DNA of 64,000 nucleotides from Bisgaard Taxon 45 (GCA_030783905.1 JAQAHH010000006.1:620001-684000); one strand, 5' to 3'; positions 19,458-30,413 are shown, counted from the stretch's first letter. A program made the numbers and translations. Notes: a model not told the origin generated them from the sequence alone.

Positions 19458-20300
19458 ATGAAACTCAACACAATATTCAAAACGCTTTTGGCTACTGCCG
19501 TAGCCGCCTTTGCCTTAACCGCATGCGATAAGGCTAATACGTCTGCGACAAGTCCGGCAGGCGAAAAAGATAGCGTAGCACAGCTGAAAGAAAAAGGGGT
19601 AATTCGCATTGGGGTCTTTGGTGATAAACCACCCTTTGGTTACGTGGATGCAAACGGCAAAAATCAAGGTTTTGATGTGGAAATCGCAAAAGAGATCGCC
19701 AATGATTTATTGGGTAGCCCTGATAAAGTTGAATTTGTACTCACCGAAGCGGCAAACCGTGTGGAATATCTCAAATCGAACAAGGTTGATTTGATTTTGG
19801 CGAACTTTACACAGACCCCCGCCCGTGAAGAAGTCGTGGATTTTGCTACGCCTTATATGGTGGTGGCATTAGGTGTTGTCTCGCCAAAAAATGCCCCTAT
19901 TACGGATATTGCCCAATTAAAAGGACAAACTTTACTCGTGAATAAAGGAACCACGGCAGATGCCTATTTCAGCAAACATCACCCAGAGATCAATTTGTTG
20001 AAATTTGACCAAAACACCGAAACCTTTGATGCGCTGAAAGACGGTCGTGGTGTAGCGTTAGCACACGATAATGCGTTGTTATGGGCATGGGCAAAAGAGA
20101 ATCCAAATTTTGATGTAGGTATTGGTAATTTAGGGCCGCAAGAGAACATTGCTCCCGCGGTACAAAAAGGCAACAAAGTCTTGCTAGATTTTATCAACCA
20201 AGAAATCTCAGCGTTTAAAACCAATGGCAAATTAAAAGCGGCCTATGAAAAAACGTTAGTGCCAGTTTATGGTGAGAAAGAGGATCTGCTTGCTAAATAA
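19458..20300 (+). CDS. Amino-acid-binding lipoprotein of the ABC importer
   Basis: A 280-residue family-3 solute-binding protein. The N-terminus carries a lipobox, ALTAC, with Cys23 as the lipidated residue. The mature protein starts with a low-complexity linker and continues with IRIGVFGDKPPFGYVDANG and GFDVEIAKEIAND, typical of SBP_bac_3 proteins such as Campylobacter CjaA. The motif FTQTPAREEVVDFATPYM contacts ligand in this family. GGAGAAATCT precedes the ATG. As the last gene of the importer operon it defines substrate specificity, which I cannot determine from sequence; a cysteine or cystine carrier is one possibility. Confidence 0.88.
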   Translation: MKLNTIFKTLLATAVAAFALTACDKANTSATSPAGEKDSVAQLKEKGVIRIGVFGDKPPFGYVDANGKNQGFDVEIAKEIANDLLGSPDKVEFVLTEAANRVEYLKSNKVDLILANFTQTPAREEVVDFATPYMVVALGVVSPKNAPITDIAQLKGQTLLVNKGTTADAYFSKHHPEINLLKFDQNTETFDALKDGRGVALAHDNALLWAWAKENPNFDVGIGNLGPQENIAPAVQKGNKVLLDFINQEISAFKTNGKLKAAYEKTLVPVYGEKEDLLAK

Positions 20301-20310
20301 TTTATTAAAA

Positions 20311-20337
20311 AGCGCCCTTGTGTTATCACAGGGCGCT
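20311..20337 (+). terminator. GC-rich hairpin after the importer operon
   Basis: AGCGCCC and GGGCGCT enclose TTGTG/CACA with one bulged base. It follows the binding-protein stop codon by 11 bases. No T-run follows, so it may protect the 3' end or act with the stronger terminator downstream. Confidence 0.5.
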
Positions 20338-20478
20338 GGCAGGAAAGCTGTATCCCGTAGTGAGCAATCAAGATGTTCGCGCCTAAACGCGACAATCTTT
20401 ACGGATGTTTAACGAAGAGATGTTTCACTTAGGATAACCCGCACTTTTTAGCCCCTATTTAGCGATTACACCGATAAA

Positions 20479-20518
20479 AAGCCACAGCTTGAGATGTTCA
20501 AGTGTGGCTTTATTTTTT
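20479..20518. terminator. Bidirectional terminator between the importer operon and pepA
   Basis: AAGCCACA and TGTGGCTT form the stem with an inner CTTGA/TTCAAG pairing, followed by TATTTTTT on the plus strand and, in the other direction, TTTTTATC. It overlaps the pepA stop codon and closes both convergent transcripts. The 140 bases between the two hairpins show no gene. Confidence 0.8.
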
Positions 20519-22001
20519 AGGCGTTTTTCGCTTGATTAATTAAGAATTGCACTAATAATGGCACAGGGCGACCCGTTGCACCTTTGTTGGCGCCTTGTAA
20601 CCATGCGGTTCCCGCAATGTCTAAGTGCGCCCAGCGATATTTGTCAGTAAAGTTGGATAAAAATGCACCTGCGGTAATCGCTCCGCCCCAACGTCCACCA
20701 ATATTCGCAAGATCGGCAAAGTTGGATTTCAGTTGTTCTTGATATTCTTCACCTAATGGTAAACGCCAAGCTTTATCCGTACTTTGTGCAGCTGCTTGCT
20801 CGAGGACTTTAGCTAATTCATCATCGGTCGAAATCAGCCCGCTGTTATGTGCGCCCAGTGCGACGACACAAGCACCGGTTAAGGTAGCAACATCAATCAC
20901 GACTTCAGGATCAAAACGTTCTACATAGGTTAAGGTATCACATAATACTAAACGTCCTTCGGCATCTGTATTGAGTACTTCAACGGTTAAGCCTTTCATT
21001 GTGGTTAAAATATCACCTGGTCGATAGGCGTTACCATCCGGTAAATTCTCACAACCCGCTAACACGCCAATTACGTTTAATGGTAGTTTTAACTCAGCAA
21101 TCGCATTCATCACACCATATACAGCGGCCGCACCGCCCATATCGTATTTCATTTCATCCATGGCTTCAGCTGGTTTCAAAGAGATACCACCTGCATCGAA
21201 AGTCAGACCTTTACCGACTAGTACAATTGGTTTGGCATCTGGATTGGGATGATTGCGATAGTCAATCAGAGACAGCTGTGCTTCATTCACCGAGCCTTGC
21301 GAAACAGCTAAATAAGCGTTCATTTTTAACTCAGCCAAGTCTTTTTCGCCAAGTACCGTCGTTTTGATGAGAGGTGAACGTGTGGTAAGGGCTTTTGCTT
21401 GTTCCGCTAAATAAACAGGATTACACACATTTGGCGGGCAGTTCGCGATGTCTTTGGCATAACGTACACCTAATGCGATTGCTTTCGCATGTGCCACAGC
21501 CTGTTGTGCGCTATTTTCATCCGCACTAAAAATCACCTCTGTTAAGGCAATATCCTGTTCGTTTTTCTTACTTTTAAATTGCTCGAACTGATAGAAACTG
21601 CTTTCAATAGCTTCGACGCTAAAACGAATGTTCCAATAGAGGTCACGATCTTTAATTTGAATATCGGATAAATAGCTGATGACCTCTTTTGCTTTGGTCG
21701 CTTTCACAGCCTTGATCGTGTCTTGAATGAGTTGTTTAAATTGTTTCTCGTTTATTTCGCCTTTTTTACCTGCCCCGACGATGAACACACGCTCAGCACT
21801 GTAATGGGGTAAATGACGCAAGACAAGAACTTGCCCCAGTTTGCCTTGAATTTCGCCTGATTGAATGAGTTGGCTTAGGTAACCTTGAGAAATCTCATCG
21901 ATTTTTTGTGCGGCTGGTGAGAGTTCACCCTTTTCATATAAGCCAATAATAATATTACTTTTTATGTCTAAAAGTGCGGTTGATTTAACGCGATATTCCA
22001 T
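20517..22001 (-). CDS. pepA: Leucyl aminopeptidase (M17) PepA
   Basis: Dizinc/manganese aminopeptidase of the M17 family, 494 residues, hexameric in relatives. The metal-binding landmarks are [16 protein letters not shown] and the M17 signature NTDAEGRL, with the catalytic Lys and Arg in these segments. The N-terminal regulatory domain (about 1-165) is more divergent. In E. coli PepA also binds DNA as a repressor and as an accessory factor in Xer recombination; whether this copy does is unknown. It is divergent from lptFG, an arrangement conserved in enterobacteria. Confidence 0.95.
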   Translation of the reverse strand: MEYRVKSTALLDIKSNIIIGLYEKGELSPAAQKIDEISQGYLSQLIQSGEIQGKLGQVLVLRHLPHYSAERVFIVGAGKKGEINEKQFKQLIQDTIKAVKATKAKEVISYLSDIQIKDRDLYWNIRFSVEAIESSFYQFEQFKSKKNEQDIALTEVIFSADENSAQQAVAHAKAIALGVRYAKDIANCPPNVCNPVYLAEQAKALTTRSPLIKTTVLGEKDLAELKMNAYLAVSQGSVNEAQLSLIDYRNHPNPDAKPIVLVGKGLTFDAGGISLKPAEAMDEMKYDMGGAAAVYGVMNAIAELKLPLNVIGVLAGCENLPDGNAYRPGDILTTMKGLTVEVLNTDAEGRLVLCDTLTYVERFDPEVVIDVATLTGACVVALGAHNSGLISTDDELAKVLEQAAAQSTDKAWRLPLGEEYQEQLKSNFADLANIGGRWGGAITAGAFLSNFTDKYRWAHLDIAGTAWLQGANKGATGRPVPLLVQFLINQAKNA

Positions 22002-22119
22002 GTTGTCCTCACAAAGATTTTTACTGTTTTCACCTTAAAAATACGTTATCATACGAAAATTAAGCAGTTTTGAAACTAAACTATTCTATATAAATTGCAA
22101 GAAAAATATAGGCAATAAT

Positions 22120-23226
22120 GTGATTTTAACTCGATATTTAACAAAGGAAGTGCTGAAGAGCCAACTGGCGATTTTATTCATTTTACTTCTGATTTTTTTC
22201 TGCCAACAATTAGTACGAGTGCTCGGCTCGGCTGCCAGTGGCAAAGTCCCCGCAGATTTGGTGATGTCCTTATTAGGACTAGGTATGCCTACCATGGCGC
22301 AATTAATGTTACCTCTATGTTTATTTATTGCCATTTTATTAACATTTGGCCGTTTATATGCCGAGAGTGAAATTACGGTGATGCGTGCTTGTGGGGTAGG
22401 ACAACGCATTTTAGTGCGAGTCGTGCTTATCCTTTCTTTATTCACCGCTTCGCTTGCTGCTTATAATGTCTTTTGGTTGACACCTTGGGCGATCCAAAAA
22501 CAAAGTGAAATTTTAGAAGGAGCAAAAGCCAATCCGACTATGGGCGCGCTTGCATCCGGACAATTTATTAATACCAATAATAATGAGTTTGTTTTATTTA
22601 TTGACAGTATTAAAGACAATACCATTCATGATGTTTATGTTTTTCAGACCCGTGAACGAGGGAATTTAAAACCATCAGTATTGGTTGCGGAAAAAGGCAA
22701 GTTAACCGCCTTACCAAATGGTGATCAAGTGCTTAAACTCGACAATAGTCAGCGCGTTGAAGGCAGTAGTGCCTTCCCTGATTTCCGTATTACGCATTTT
22801 GAAACGTATCAAGCTTATTTAGGTTATCAAGATAAAAATAATAATGAGCAAGAAACAGAAGAAATGGGGTTTGTGGAGTTAATGAACACCCATACGCCTG
22901 CTGCAAAAGCAGAGTTAAATTGGCGTTTAAGTCTGATCTTGGCCGTCCCTTTAATGGCACTGATAGCCGTACCATTAAGCCGAGTGAATCCACGTCAAGG
23001 TCGTTTTGCGAAAATTTTACCCGCGTTATTACTGTATTTAATTTATTTTTTATTACAAAGCTCACTAAAATCCGCTTGGGCAGCCGGTAAACTGGATGCA
23101 GGCTTATTGATGCCATTAGTCAATGGTATTTTTTTCCTATTGGGCATGTTGTTGAATAGCTGGGGGAGTGTCTCGATGCATAAGGCACGATATTGGGTCA
23201 ATAAAAATCTGTCAATAAAAGGATAA
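22120..23226 (+). CDS. lptF: Lipopolysaccharide export permease LptF
   Basis: Inner-membrane half of the LptB2FG ABC extractor that pulls lipopolysaccharide out of the inner membrane. The 368-residue protein has about six transmembrane segments: three N-terminal, then a periplasmic beta-jellyroll domain (about residues 130-260), and three C-terminal. GTG at 22120 is the start; an overlapping ATG is out of frame. The first residues [15 protein letters not shown] match the LptF family. It is followed after 6 bases by lptG, so both subunits are made from one message. Confidence 0.95.
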   Translation: MILTRYLTKEVLKSQLAILFILLLIFFCQQLVRVLGSAASGKVPADLVMSLLGLGMPTMAQLMLPLCLFIAILLTFGRLYAESEITVMRACGVGQRILVRVVLILSLFTASLAAYNVFWLTPWAIQKQSEILEGAKANPTMGALASGQFINTNNNEFVLFIDSIKDNTIHDVYVFQTRERGNLKPSVLVAEKGKLTALPNGDQVLKLDNSQRVEGSSAFPDFRITHFETYQAYLGYQDKNNNEQETEEMGFVELMNTHTPAAKAELNWRLSLILAVPLMALIAVPLSRVNPRQGRFAKILPALLLYLIYFLLQSSLKSAWAAGKLDAGLLMPLVNGIFFLLGMLLNSWGSVSMHKARYWVNKNLSIKG

Positions 23227-23232
23227 GCGAAA

Positions 23233-24303
23233 ATGATGAGCACCTTAGACCGTTATTTAGGTAAAAGTATTTTAGGCGCAATTTTTGCTACTTTAATTAT
23301 GCTTGTGGGACTGTCTGGCATTATTAAGTTTGTCGAACAGTTTCGTAGCGTGGGTAAAGGGACCTACGATATTTGGCAAGCCATTCTTTATACCGTATTG
23401 ACGATCCCAAAAGATATTGAAACCTTTTTTCCCATGGCTGCGCTATTAGGTGCGTTAATTGCGTTAGGTAACTTAGCCAGTCGCAGTGAATTGGTTGTGA
23501 TGCAAGCTTCAGGTTTTTCTCGTCTGCAGATCGGTTTTGCGGTGATGAAAACAGCCTTACCGCTAGTGATTATTACTATGCTAATTGGTGAATGGGGAAT
23601 TCCGCAAACCGAGCAATTTGCTCGTGATATGCGTTCTAAAGCTATTTCGGGCGGTTCTTTACTCTCAGTGAAAAATGGGATTTGGGCAAAAGATGGCAAC
23701 GAATTTATTTATATTAAGCGGATCACTGATGATATTGCGTTAAGTGACGTGTATATTTATCGTTTTGCAGAAAATCGCCAGTTACAACAAGTTAAGCATG
23801 CGAATTCAGCCACTTACCAAGAAGGGAAATGGATCTTGAATCAGCTGACAGAGTCCGATATTTCAGAAAATGAAGTGAAAACCGTTAATCGCGTAAATGC
23901 AGAATGGCAAACGAATTTAACGCCAGATAAACTGGGTATTGCGTCACTCAGACCAACCTCTTTATCGATTTCTGGCCTATCTAGCTATATTGCTTTTTTA
24001 CGCGAAACGGGTCAGGAGTCCAAGAAGTTTGAGTTAACCTATTGGCGTAAATTATTTCAGCCACTTTCTGTTGGTGTGATGATGATGCTTGCTCTATCCT
24101 TTATTTTTGGCCCTTTGCGTAGTGTGACCGCGGGGGCGCGCATTGTGACAGGCATTTTTTTCGGCTTCCTGTTCTATGTGGTCAACGAAATTTTCGGTCC
24201 ACTCAGTTTGGTTTACAATGTGACACCATTAGCCGGTGCGTTAATGCCAAGCGTTTTATTTTTATTGATTACTTGGTGGCTATTAAGTCGCAAACGTACC
24301 TAG
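23233..24303 (+). CDS. lptG: Lipopolysaccharide export permease LptG
   Basis: Second membrane subunit of LptB2FG, 356 residues, homologous to LptF. It has the same layout: three membrane helices, a periplasmic jellyroll (about 130-265) and three helices, with the family start MSTLDRYLGKSIL. Two in-frame ATG codons (23233 and 23236) are adjacent; the second gives the family N-terminus. The ATPase LptB and LptA/C are not in the window. It lies directly downstream of lptF with a 6-base gap. Confidence 0.95.
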   Translation: MMSTLDRYLGKSILGAIFATLIMLVGLSGIIKFVEQFRSVGKGTYDIWQAILYTVLTIPKDIETFFPMAALLGALIALGNLASRSELVVMQASGFSRLQIGFAVMKTALPLVIITMLIGEWGIPQTEQFARDMRSKAISGGSLLSVKNGIWAKDGNEFIYIKRITDDIALSDVYIYRFAENRQLQQVKHANSATYQEGKWILNQLTESDISENEVKTVNRVNAEWQTNLTPDKLGIASLRPTSLSISGLSSYIAFLRETGQESKKFELTYWRKLFQPLSVGVMMMLALSFIFGPLRSVTAGARIVTGIFFGFLFYVVNEIFGPLSLVYNVTPLAGALMPSVLFLLITWWLLSRKRT

Positions 24304-24616
24304 TCAAAAAATATAGAAATCTGACCGCACTTTATAGCGGTTAGATGCTTCTCCAATAATGCCATACTCGCCTGATGCCATGCTGCTCATCCTCTGATTC
24401 AAATTGCCGATTTTATCTTCAATATCACCATACTTATTTAAGCGAAATTTTGCGTGGAAAGTACGGAACAATGTTGTCTTTATTCCGTCGCTGAGTGAGG
24501 ATACGTTGCGCTGACTATAGAGAGTTTGGTTATAAAGGATTAGCAAAGAGGATGGGTTTTTAAACATAAGAAAGGCGGATAAGATATCCGCCTTTTGTGC
24601 TATTGACTATTTAGGT
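24304..24616. other. Gene-free spacer between lptG and frdD
   Basis: About 310 bases between convergent genes. It contains a DNA uptake signal (24324-24332) and the perfect hairpin at 24571-24596. A minus-strand frame of 87 codons spans most of it, but it lacks a ribosome-binding site, starts right at the hairpin and resembles no family I know, so I do not call a gene. Confidence 0.5.
24571..24596. terminator. Terminator after frdD
   Basis: AAAGGCGGATA-AGA-TATCCGCCTTT, a perfect 11-bp stem. It lies 20 bases beyond the frdD stop on the minus strand and likely ends the frdABCD transcript. Confidence 0.75.
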
Positions 24617-24967
24617 TTATAAACTAAATACGGCAAAACAGACTAATACCGTATAAAGTACGGATAACCCATAGAAAATGACACCGCTTGCTGGAATGTG
24701 GAGTTTGAAGTCATGCATTCCATGATGGATACGGTGCATTGCTCCCCACATTGGGAAAATTAATAATACAAGTAACAGTAATTTACCCAATGGACTGTGT
24801 AAGAATGCCACAAGCTCAATGATATTTTTAGGATCAATTAAACCAAATGGTAGTAAAAAGCCTAGAATTAACACAAGCACAGGATAGAACATCGCACTGA
24901 CGGTTGTGCCTGCACCGAACAATAACCATACAACAGGTTCATTGGAACGTTTTGGTGTATCTTTCAT
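24617..24967 (-). CDS. frdD: Fumarate reductase membrane anchor subunit FrdD
   Basis: One of two small membrane subunits that anchor fumarate reductase and bind menaquinol. The 116-residue protein has three hydrophobic helices, with the conserved [13 protein letters not shown] segment about residues 80-92 near the quinone site. The ATG at 24967 ([11 protein letters not shown]) fits the family; the frame opens further upstream inside frdC but that extension is not FrdD-like. It is the last gene of frdABCD and is separated from frdC by 14 bases. Length matches E. coli FrdD (119). Confidence 0.95.
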   Translation of the reverse strand: MKDTPKRSNEPVVWLLFGAGTTVSAMFYPVLVLILGFLLPFGLIDPKNIIELVAFLHSPLGKLLLLVLLIFPMWGAMHRIHHGMHDFKLHIPASGVIFYGLSVLYTVLVCFAVFSL

Positions 24968-24981
24968 CTTTCTCTCCTCGC

Positions 24982-25380
24982 TTATACATACATAAAGACT
25001 AAAATGACGAGGCTGATAAAGATGGTCACAGCCCATAATGCCATCGTGATGATGTTCGGATTAATTCGTTCATTCTTTACAATAATATTTAATACTTTCG
25101 GTGTCATCACATAGTAAGTCACCGTATTTAATAGCATTGCACCGAGTGTGATGATATTTAAAATAATCACAATTGGATTTTTCAAGAACGAAATGAAATG
25201 GCCAAAACTGTCTAAACTACCTAGGCTAATCACCCCGTAAAGTAAGACTAAACAGAACCAAAGTGTTGGAATGGCAGTCGCTTCGCGTGCAATATAAAGT
25301 TTGTAAAAATCTAACTTTTTCCACCAAGTTGGTTTCATTTCACGCACATATTTTTTGCGTTTACTGGTTGTTGCTGTCAT
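24982..25380 (-). CDS. frdC: Fumarate reductase membrane anchor subunit FrdC
   Basis: Membrane anchor and menaquinol-binding subunit, 132 residues with three transmembrane helices. The N-terminal [20 protein letters not shown] and the helix start [12 protein letters not shown] are typical of FrdC, including the Glu/Arg residues near the quinone pocket. ATG 25380 ([10 protein letters not shown]) is preferred over an upstream in-frame start lying in the end of frdB. Ten bases separate it from frdB. Together with FrdD it completes the fumarate reductase complex in the inner membrane. Confidence 0.95.
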   Translation of the reverse strand: MTATTSKRKKYVREMKPTWWKKLDFYKLYIAREATAIPTLWFCLVLLYGVISLGSLDSFGHFISFLKNPIVIILNIITLGAMLLNTVTYYVMTPKVLNIIVKNERINPNIITMALWAVTIFISLVILVFMYV

Positions 25381-25390
25381 TTTACACTCC

Positions 25391-26161
25391 TTACTTTTGC
25401 GGTTTAAGCATTGCAATTACAAAGTCTTTTGCACTTTCGACTTTACCTTGGTTTACCGCTGAAGCCGGATCGACATGTTTTGGACAAACTTCTGAACAAT
25501 AGCCAACAAACGTACAGCTCCAAACCCCATTTTTACCATTAATAATCTTCATCCGTTCTTCTTTACCATGGTCACGATTATCAAGGTTATAACGATGTGC
25601 AAGCGTTAATGCAGCCGGTCCGACAAACTCTGGATTTAAGCCAAATTGTGGACAAGCGGCATAGCATAAACCACAGTTAATACACATCGAGAAAGTACGG
25701 TATTTTTCAAGCTGTGCCGGCGTTTGTTTCGTACGGCTTTGCGCTAACTCCGAAGAAGGATGCGGTTTGCCGTCTAATGCAGGTGCTTGGTTACCGATAA
25801 TATAAGGTTTAATGGCTTCTAAGCTTTCAATAAAGTGGCTTAAATCTACGACCAAATCGCGCTCAATTGGGAAATTCGCCAATGGCTCAATACGCATATG
25901 ACCACTGTAGTCACGTAAGAAGGTTTTACAGGCTAATTTTGGTTTGTTATTGACCATCATCCCGCATGAACCACAGATCGCCATACGACAAGACCAACGA
26001 TAAGAGAGTTCTGGCTCTAATTTGTCTTTAATATAGCCTAACGCATCAAGCAATGATGTTTGATTATCGTAAGGCACTTGATAAGTCCGTAAGTATGGTT
26101 CTTTGTCCTGTTCAGGATTGTAACGCAATACTTCGATATTCATGATTGCTTGATTAACCAT
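25391..26161 (-). CDS. frdB: Fumarate reductase iron-sulfur subunit FrdB
   Basis: Electron-transfer subunit, 256 residues, carrying three iron-sulfur clusters. The [2Fe-2S] ligands are in [22 protein letters not shown] (landmark near residues 57-78). The [4Fe-4S] and [3Fe-4S] ligands are in [12 protein letters not shown] and the later [17 protein letters not shown] 26161 ([11 protein letters not shown]) follows AAGGAGA with good spacing and overlaps the end of frdA by 8 bases, indicating translational coupling. It links FAD in FrdA to the membrane quinol site of FrdCD. Confidence 0.96.
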   Translation of the reverse strand: MVNQAIMNIEVLRYNPEQDKEPYLRTYQVPYDNQTSLLDALGYIKDKLEPELSYRWSCRMAICGSCGMMVNNKPKLACKTFLRDYSGHMRIEPLANFPIERDLVVDLSHFIESLEAIKPYIIGNQAPALDGKPHPSSELAQSRTKQTPAQLEKYRTFSMCINCGLCYAACPQFGLNPEFVGPAALTLAHRYNLDNRDHGKEERMKIINGKNGVWSCTFVGYCSEVCPKHVDPASAVNQGKVESAKDFVIAMLKPQK

Positions 26162-27953
26162 TTGCGTTCTCCTTATTGGCTTTTGCTGCTTCTTGTGCTT
26201 CGGCTTCTGCACCATAAACACGTTTTGCAGGTTGAGATTTCGTGATTTTCACATCACTGTATTCAATACGTGGTGCATCATCACCGTTATAGAAGGCAAG
26301 GGTATGTTTCAAGTAATTGACATCATCACGTTCAGTATAGTCTAAGCGTTGGTGTGCACCACGAGACTCTTTACGATCGATCGCTGAGTTGGCAATAGAT
26401 TGTGCTACATCTAAGATATAGCCTAATTCAACGGTATATAAGACATTGGTGTTAAATACGCTTGAACGGTCGGTGATACGAATGCGTTTATAACGCTCTT
26501 TCAATTCTGCGATTTTATTCACCGCTTTTTGCATGCTTTCTTGGGTACGATAAATACCACAACCTTCTTCCATGACCTCACCCATTTCATCACGGATTTC
26601 AGACCAAGATTCATTACCTTCTTGGTGATACAAGTCTTCTAAACGTTGAACAATATCACGTGCTTGAGCATCCACAGCGGTTTGGTTGACCGCAGGCGAC
26701 TCAACGGCTCGTTGTGCTGCGTATTCACCCGCCACACGACCGAGCACCACTAATTCAGCCAATGAGTTAGAGCCTAAACGGTTGGCGCCATGTAAGCCAG
26801 ACGAAGCACATTCACCGACTGCGAATAACCCTTTGATACGTGTTTCACTGTTGAAGTCTACTTCAATCCCGCCCATGGTGTAGTGAACCACTGGACGCAC
26901 TGGAATTGGTGCTTTGGCAGGATCAACGCCTTCGTATGCTTGTGCTAATTCACAAATAAATGGTAAACGTTCGTGTAAGTATTTTTCACCTAAGTGACGT
27001 AAATCTAGGTGGACGACATCTACGCCTTTCGCGGTTTTTAAGGTGTTACCTTTTTGTAATTCTTGCCAGAAAGCTTGTGAAACTTTATCACGCGGTCCTA
27101 GTTCCATGTATTTATTTTCAGGTTTACCGATAGGGGTTTCTGGACCTAGACCATAGTCTTGTAAGTAACGGTAACCATTTTTATTGACTAAGATACCACC
27201 TTCACCACGACAACCTTCCGTCATTAAGATCCCGGTATTTGGTAAGCCTGTTGGGTGATATTGAACGAATTCCATATCTCGTAGCGGTACGCCATGACGA
27301 TATGCCATTGATAAACCATCACCCGTGACAATACCACCATTGGTATTGAAGCGGAATGCACGACACCCCCCACCAGTGGCAATCACCACCGCATTCGCAT
27401 TAATTTGCACTAAAGTTCCTTCCATCATGTTCATGGCAACCATACCACGTGCATGACCATCATCAACGAGAATATCTAAGACGAAGTGTTCATCAAAACG
27501 AACGATTTGAGGATATTGAATAGAAGTTTGGAATAAAGTGTGTAATAAGTGGAAACCCGTTTTATCTGCAGCGAACCAAGTCCGTTCAATTTTCATCCCA
27601 CCAAAACGGCGAACGTTAACATCACCATCTTGTTTACGGCTCCAAGGACACCCCCAGCGTTCAAGTTGTGTCATTTCCACTGGTGAGTGTTGAACAAAGT
27701 ATTCTACTACGTCTTGTTCACATAGCCAGTCACCACCCGCCACAGTGTCATGGAAGTGTTTATCATAAGAATCTTCCTCTTTGATCACTGCAGCAGCACC
27801 GCCTTCTGCGGCCACAGTATGACTACGCATAGGGTAAACTTTTGATACTAATGCAATTTTTAAGTTAGGGTTTGCTTCCGCTGCTGCAATCGCTGCGCGT
27901 AAACCACCGCCACCAGCACCTACAATTGCAATATCGACATTAACAGTTTGCAC
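26154..27953 (-). CDS. frdA: Fumarate reductase flavoprotein subunit FrdA
   Basis: Catalytic subunit of anaerobic fumarate respiration, reducing fumarate to succinate. The 599-residue protein begins at GTG 27953 ([15 protein letters not shown]), preceded by GGAGGA six bases upstream; the frame runs further but without such a site. His45 in [11 protein letters not shown] is the residue that covalently carries FAD. The dinucleotide fold [10 protein letters not shown] and the active-site segment [21 protein letters not shown] (residues 232-250) are intact. It heads frdABCD and is divergent from epmA, as in E. coli. An FNR-like box lies about 120 bases upstream. Confidence 0.96.
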   Translation of the reverse strand: MQTVNVDIAIVGAGGGGLRAAIAAAEANPNLKIALVSKVYPMRSHTVAAEGGAAAVIKEEDSYDKHFHDTVAGGDWLCEQDVVEYFVQHSPVEMTQLERWGCPWSRKQDGDVNVRRFGGMKIERTWFAADKTGFHLLHTLFQTSIQYPQIVRFDEHFVLDILVDDGHARGMVAMNMMEGTLVQINANAVVIATGGGCRAFRFNTNGGIVTGDGLSMAYRHGVPLRDMEFVQYHPTGLPNTGILMTEGCRGEGGILVNKNGYRYLQDYGLGPETPIGKPENKYMELGPRDKVSQAFWQELQKGNTLKTAKGVDVVHLDLRHLGEKYLHERLPFICELAQAYEGVDPAKAPIPVRPVVHYTMGGIEVDFNSETRIKGLFAVGECASSGLHGANRLGSNSLAELVVLGRVAGEYAAQRAVESPAVNQTAVDAQARDIVQRLEDLYHQEGNESWSEIRDEMGEVMEEGCGIYRTQESMQKAVNKIAELKERYKRIRITDRSSVFNTNVLYTVELGYILDVAQSIANSAIDRKESRGAHQRLDYTERDDVNYLKHTLAFYNGDDAPRIEYSDVKITKSQPAKRVYGAEAEAQEAAKANKENANG

Positions 27954-28303
27954 GATATTCCTCCAATCAGAATATAAAGTAAAAAGGAACCGAAATTGGT
28001 TCATTAGGGTAGGTTCATTTTGCCACTATTTTGGGATATTCATAACCTTTTTTTACAAGAAAAAACCTGTTTCGTGATCTACCTCAAAAAAGTTAAAAAG
28101 GTTTTTTTTGGAATGCTTATCACAGATCGACTTTTTTCTTAACCCCTTTTTTTCTCTAGGGATAAACCAGATTTTTTAACGTGAATGTGATTGACATAAT
28201 TGTATTGTATCGCGTGTTTTATGAACCGCTGTGAGGCTAAATTTGAAATCACCTAAGGGGATAGTTAGAATAGCGTCATCTTATTTACAAAACGGACAAA
28301 ATT
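27954..28303. promoter_or_regulatory. Divergent frdA/epmA regulatory region with FNR-like box
   Basis: A 350-base AT-rich spacer between the divergent starts, without a gene. On the minus strand TTGAGGTAGATCAC (28087-28074) matches the FNR consensus TTGAT-N4-ATCAA at eight of ten positions and is placed to activate frdA when oxygen is absent. Poly-T tracts occur near 28100 and 28150. No clear site for epmA was found. Confidence 0.5.
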
Positions 28304-29275
28304 ATGTTTGAACAAGAAAATTGGCAACCGTCAGCCTCCATTGAAAATTTATTGGCGAGGGCAAAAATTATTGCTGAAATTCGTCGTTTTTTTACTGATC
28401 GTGGTTTATTAGAGGTAGAAACCCCAGTGTTAAGTGAATTTGGGGTCACGGATGTGCATTTATCGACGTTTAACACTGACTTTATTTCGCCAATGGCAGA
28501 AAAATCGAAAACCTTGTGGCTGTCAACCAGTCCTGAATATCACATGAAACGTTTACTTGCGGCGGGAAGTGGTCCTATTTTTCAATTATGTCACGTGTTC
28601 CGTAATGAAGAGGTAGGACAGCGTCATAATCCCGAATTTACGATGCTCGAATGGTATCGCCCTCACTTTGATATGTATCGTTTAATTAATGAAGTCGATG
28701 ATTTATTACAACAAATTTTAGACTGTAAACCAACAGAAAGTTTAAGCTATCAATTTGTTTTTCAAGAATATGTGGGGCTAGATCCCCTGTCTGCAGATAA
28801 AGCAGAATTAGTCGCAAAAGCTACACAATATCATTTACAGCAGGCGGAGCAACAAGATCGCGATACGTTATTACAATTCTTATTTAGTACTGTTGTGGAA
28901 CCAAATATTGGTAAAGATAACCCTGTGGCGGTGTACCATTTCCCAGCAACACAAGCCGCACTTGCACAAATTAGTTCTGAAGATCATCGTGTGGCAGAAC
29001 GCTTTGAGTTTTATTATAAAGGGCTGGAATTAGCCAATGGTTTCCATGAGTTAACCGATGTAAATGAACAATTACATCGCTTTGAGCAAGATAATGTGCA
29101 ACGACAAAAAATGGGCTTGCCGCAACGTCAAATTGATAAACGTTTATTAGGGGCATTGCAAGCAGGTGTGCCGAATTGTTCTGGCATTGCATTAGGCGTT
29201 GATCGTTTGCTAATGATTGCCTTAGGGGCAACTACGATCCATGAAGTGATAGCATTTGGCATAGAAAATGCGTAG
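28304..29275 (+). CDS. epmA: EF-P beta-lysylation ligase EpmA
   Basis: A class II lysyl-tRNA synthetase paralogue without the anticodon domain, 323 residues (E. coli 325). It attaches (R)-beta-lysine to elongation factor P, relieving ribosome stalling at polyproline. Class II motifs are present: [19 protein letters not shown] (motif 2, residues 103-121) and [15 protein letters not shown] (motif 3). The N-terminus [17 protein letters not shown] fits EpmA. The missing OB domain separates it from lysS. The epmA-frdABCD divergent arrangement is shared with enterobacteria. Confidence 0.95.
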   Translation: MFEQENWQPSASIENLLARAKIIAEIRRFFTDRGLLEVETPVLSEFGVTDVHLSTFNTDFISPMAEKSKTLWLSTSPEYHMKRLLAAGSGPIFQLCHVFRNEEVGQRHNPEFTMLEWYRPHFDMYRLINEVDDLLQQILDCKPTESLSYQFVFQEYVGLDPLSADKAELVAKATQYHLQQAEQQDRDTLLQFLFSTVVEPNIGKDNPVAVYHFPATQAALAQISSEDHRVAERFEFYYKGLELANGFHELTDVNEQLHRFEQDNVQRQKMGLPQRQIDKRLLGALQAGVPNCSGIALGVDRLLMIALGATTIHEVIAFGIENA

Positions 29276-29295
29276 AACTTGCGGAATAAGATAAA

Positions 29296-29325
29296 AAGAG
29301 GCAGAAAGTAGTCTGCCCCTTTTTT
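29296..29325. terminator. Bidirectional terminator after epmA
   Basis: AAGAGGCAGA and TCTGCCCCTTTTTT form a stem around AAGTAG, with A-run on the left and T-run on the right. It lies between convergent epmA and the periplasmic binding protein gene and can serve both. Confidence 0.8.
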
Positions 29326-29328
29326 AGA

Positions 29329-30357
29329 TTATTTTGCCATTTTTACTTCTTTGACCCATTTATCTGTGATCCGCTTCCCTTCTGCACTTGAGCCAAAACG
29401 ATCAAAATCATAATTGATTAGTTTTAATTGTTTGGGATCAACTGATTGTGGTGCAGCTTCCGCATGGATATTGGTTGGAATTTGATAGACTTTGGTTTCA
29501 CGCCAGACTAACTCTTGTGCTTCTTTGGTTAAAGCCCAATCAACAAAGCGTTTGGCGTTCTCAAGATTACGCGCATTTTTGACGATACTCATGCCCCCTA
29601 AAGAATAGCCATCGCCTTCACAAGGTAAAATACTCTCAACGGGTGCACCATTTTCTTTTTCTGTGGCATAGCTATGCACAAAACCAACGGCAACAGCGGA
29701 TTCACCCCGTGATAAATTGGTCGTAACCAACGCACTTTTCACATATTCCGATACATTGGCATTGAGTTTCTTCAGATAATCAAAGGCTTTTTCTTCTCCC
29801 CATAATTCAATTAAGGTCGCAATCGCAGTATAGGTGGTGCCTGAAATTTGAGGATCGGGCATTTGTACATAGCCTTGTAAACGTGGATCGAGTAAATCTG
29901 ACCAACATTTTGGATACTGATTGATCCCGAGTTGCTTAAATTTTTCAGTATTAATTCCAAACCCTAAGACTAAGATATAGATAATTGAGGTCAAGTCACC
30001 ACGCTTTTCAGTCAGCGCTCTGAACTCTGGCATAATGTCGGCTTGATAAGGTGAGCGATAAGGCGCGAGTAGGCCTAAATCACCGGCTTGAAAATGGTGC
30101 TCAATTGTCCCCCCATACCACACATCCGCTTGCGGATTATTTTTCTCGGCAATTAATTTTGCCAGCGTTGAACCCGTGCTATTACGTATAAACTTTGTTT
30201 CAATGTCATATTTTTTAGCGAAAGTTTGTACCATTTTTTCACAGGTGGTATTTTGCACACTGCAATAGACGGTGAGCTTTCCTTCAGCCAAGGCTTGTCC
30301 TGCCATCAGAAAGGGGAATGCTAGGCAAAGTTTGGCGACAGTTGACTTTAATTTCAT
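29329..30357 (-). CDS. Orphan periplasmic binding protein, AfuA/FbpA type
   Basis: A 342-residue periplasmic solute-binding protein with signal peptide ending GQALA. The mature N-terminus KLTVYCSVQNTTCEKMVQTFAKK carries a Cys pair, as in the AfuA branch, and STGSTLAKL and DVWYGGT follow. AfuA of Actinobacillus pleuropneumoniae, long annotated as iron-binding, was shown to bind hexose phosphates; the tandem C-terminal Tyr pair of true iron-binding FbpA is not evident here. No permease or ATPase gene lies beside it, so its transporter partner must be elsewhere. Ligand is therefore uncertain: sugar phosphate is my preferred guess, ferric iron the alternative. Confidence 0.8.
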   Translation of the reverse strand: MKLKSTVAKLCLAFPFLMAGQALAEGKLTVYCSVQNTTCEKMVQTFAKKYDIETKFIRNSTGSTLAKLIAEKNNPQADVWYGGTIEHHFQAGDLGLLAPYRSPYQADIMPEFRALTEKRGDLTSIIYILVLGFGINTEKFKQLGINQYPKCWSDLLDPRLQGYVQMPDPQISGTTYTAIATLIELWGEEKAFDYLKKLNANVSEYVKSALVTTNLSRGESAVAVGFVHSYATEKENGAPVESILPCEGDGYSLGGMSIVKNARNLENAKRFVDWALTKEAQELVWRETKVYQIPTNIHAEAAPQSVDPKQLKLINYDFDRFGSSAEGKRITDKWVKEVKMAK

Positions 30358-30413
30358 GATGTTTAATTCCTTTTATTTTCTCTCAAGAGAGAAAACCGTG
30401 ATCATTCAGAGCG

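Noticed and set aside
24304..24567. Minus-strand frame of 87 codons between frdD and lptG
   Set aside because: It begins at the edge of a terminator hairpin, has no ribosome-binding site, and its residues match no family I recognise.
10287..29275. lysS and epmA as duplicated lysyl-tRNA synthetases
   Set aside because: EpmA lacks the anticodon-binding domain and is the EF-P modification enzyme; they are paralogues with different roles, not a duplication.
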